Positions 13,413 through 13,697 of a stretch of DNA of 13,697 nucleotides are shown here, in pieces. A program made the position numbers and the translations under genes. The DNA comes from Methanobacteriota archaeon (GTDB lineage: Archaea > Thermoplasmatota > Thermoplasmata > RBG-16-68-12), in contig VBLR01000157.1 of NCBI GenBank assembly GCA_005878665.1, positions 1-13,697 of the forward strand, in the 5' to 3' direction. Within the stretch, counting starts at the first letter, position 1. Each line of letters begins with the position of its first letter. Below the pieces are notes generated by a model. That model ran no database searches, was not told the origin of the DNA, and saw only the letters and a list, made by a program, of their open reading frames with translations.

Positions 13413-13697
13413 GTGACGTTGCGGCTCCCGGATTCCCTGCGCGAGTATCTCCGATGGCCGATGGGCGCGCTGGTCCAAGGGCCGAGCATCTTGCCGACCA
13501 TCGGGAGGGCGAACCCGGTCGTGACGGTCGGGGATTTCTGCACGCTGGACCTCGTCGCCCGCGGCCGCACGCCGGACATCTGCCTCGTCGACTTCAAGAC
13601 GAAACGTCAAGAGGATCCCGAACTGCGAGAGGCGCTCCAACGGATCGGGTCGAAGGTCTTCCGACTCACGAATCCGCCGGCGACGATCACGCCGGAC
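13413..13697 (+). CDS. GTP-dependent dephospho-CoA kinase, DUF359 family (3' end outside window)
   Basis: Catalyses the last step of archaeal coenzyme A synthesis, phosphorylating dephospho-CoA with GTP. The frame is open to the window edge, so the protein is truncated: 95 codons of a family usually about 170-190 long. Translation from the GTG at 13413 gives LRLPDSLREYLRWPMGALVQ, then VVTVGDFCTLDLVARGRTPD, then ICLVDFKTKRQ and FRLTNPPATIT. The order LP-x-x-LR, G-D, P-x-I, D-x-K-T-x-R and NPP/NPA is that of DUF359. The start is uncertain: an ATG at 13368 is in the same frame and would add 15 residues (MSTGSSPSAFAEFAD) while overlapping spt4 by 35 bases. I favour 13413 because homologues begin close to the LP motif. 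It follows rpo7-spt4, its usual archaeal neighbours. Confidence 0.88.
   Translation, partial: MTLRLPDSLREYLRWPMGALVQGPSILPTIGRANPVVTVGDFCTLDLVARGRTPDICLVDFKTKRQEDPELREALQRIGSKVFRLTNPPATITPD

Overview
The window is about 13.7 kb of GC-rich archaeal chromosome. Archaeal origin rests on RNA polymerase subunit Rpo7, Spt4, a GTP-dependent dephospho-CoA kinase (DUF359), an archaeal-type phosphoglycerate mutase, and A/T-rich TATA-like elements (such as CTAAATA) upstream of genes in otherwise GC-rich DNA. A high-GC euryarchaeal or Thermoplasmatota-like lineage is my best guess. That is inference from gene content and codon use, not a phylogeny. I see no tRNA, rRNA, CRISPR, insertion sequence or phage genes, and no gap between genes reaches 300 bases.

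Left part (1-6031, + strand). A 5'-truncated gene for a very long, almost proline-free coiled-coil protein ends just before a SAM hydroxide adenosyltransferase (SAM hydrolase). Next come apgM (2,3-bisphosphoglycerate-independent phosphoglycerate mutase) and hppA (membrane pyrophosphatase). The hppA protein carries the Lys/Thr signature of the K+-independent, proton-pumping class. Between apgM and hppA is a 23-codon reading frame that overlaps the apgM stop by four bases (GTGA) and the hppA start by one base (TAATG). This is the most unexpected feature in the window. The same stretch also holds a TATA-like element, so it may instead be a promoter.

Middle (6130-12409). This is a complete dipeptide/oligopeptide-type ABC importer in two convergent units. 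The membrane-anchored substrate-binding protein (dppA-like) is on the + strand behind its own TATA box and a strong GGAGG. The permeases and ATPases (dppB-dppC-dppD-dppF) form a tight operon on the - strand with ATGA overlaps. Those overlaps show that the longest possible dppC and dppF reading frames start too far upstream. DppD carries an extra segment of about 50 residues between its Q-loop and signature motif, and both ATPases end in a four-cysteine motif.

Right part (12630-13697, + strand). rpo7 (rpoE1), spt4 (rpoE2) and the start of the DUF359 dephospho-CoA kinase gene appear in the gene order widely conserved in archaea. The last gene runs off the window.

Together the genes cover central carbon metabolism, pyrophosphate-driven proton pumping, SAM turnover, peptide uptake and basal transcription. 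Apart from the tightly packed transporter and transcription operons, I see no single dedicated pathway.
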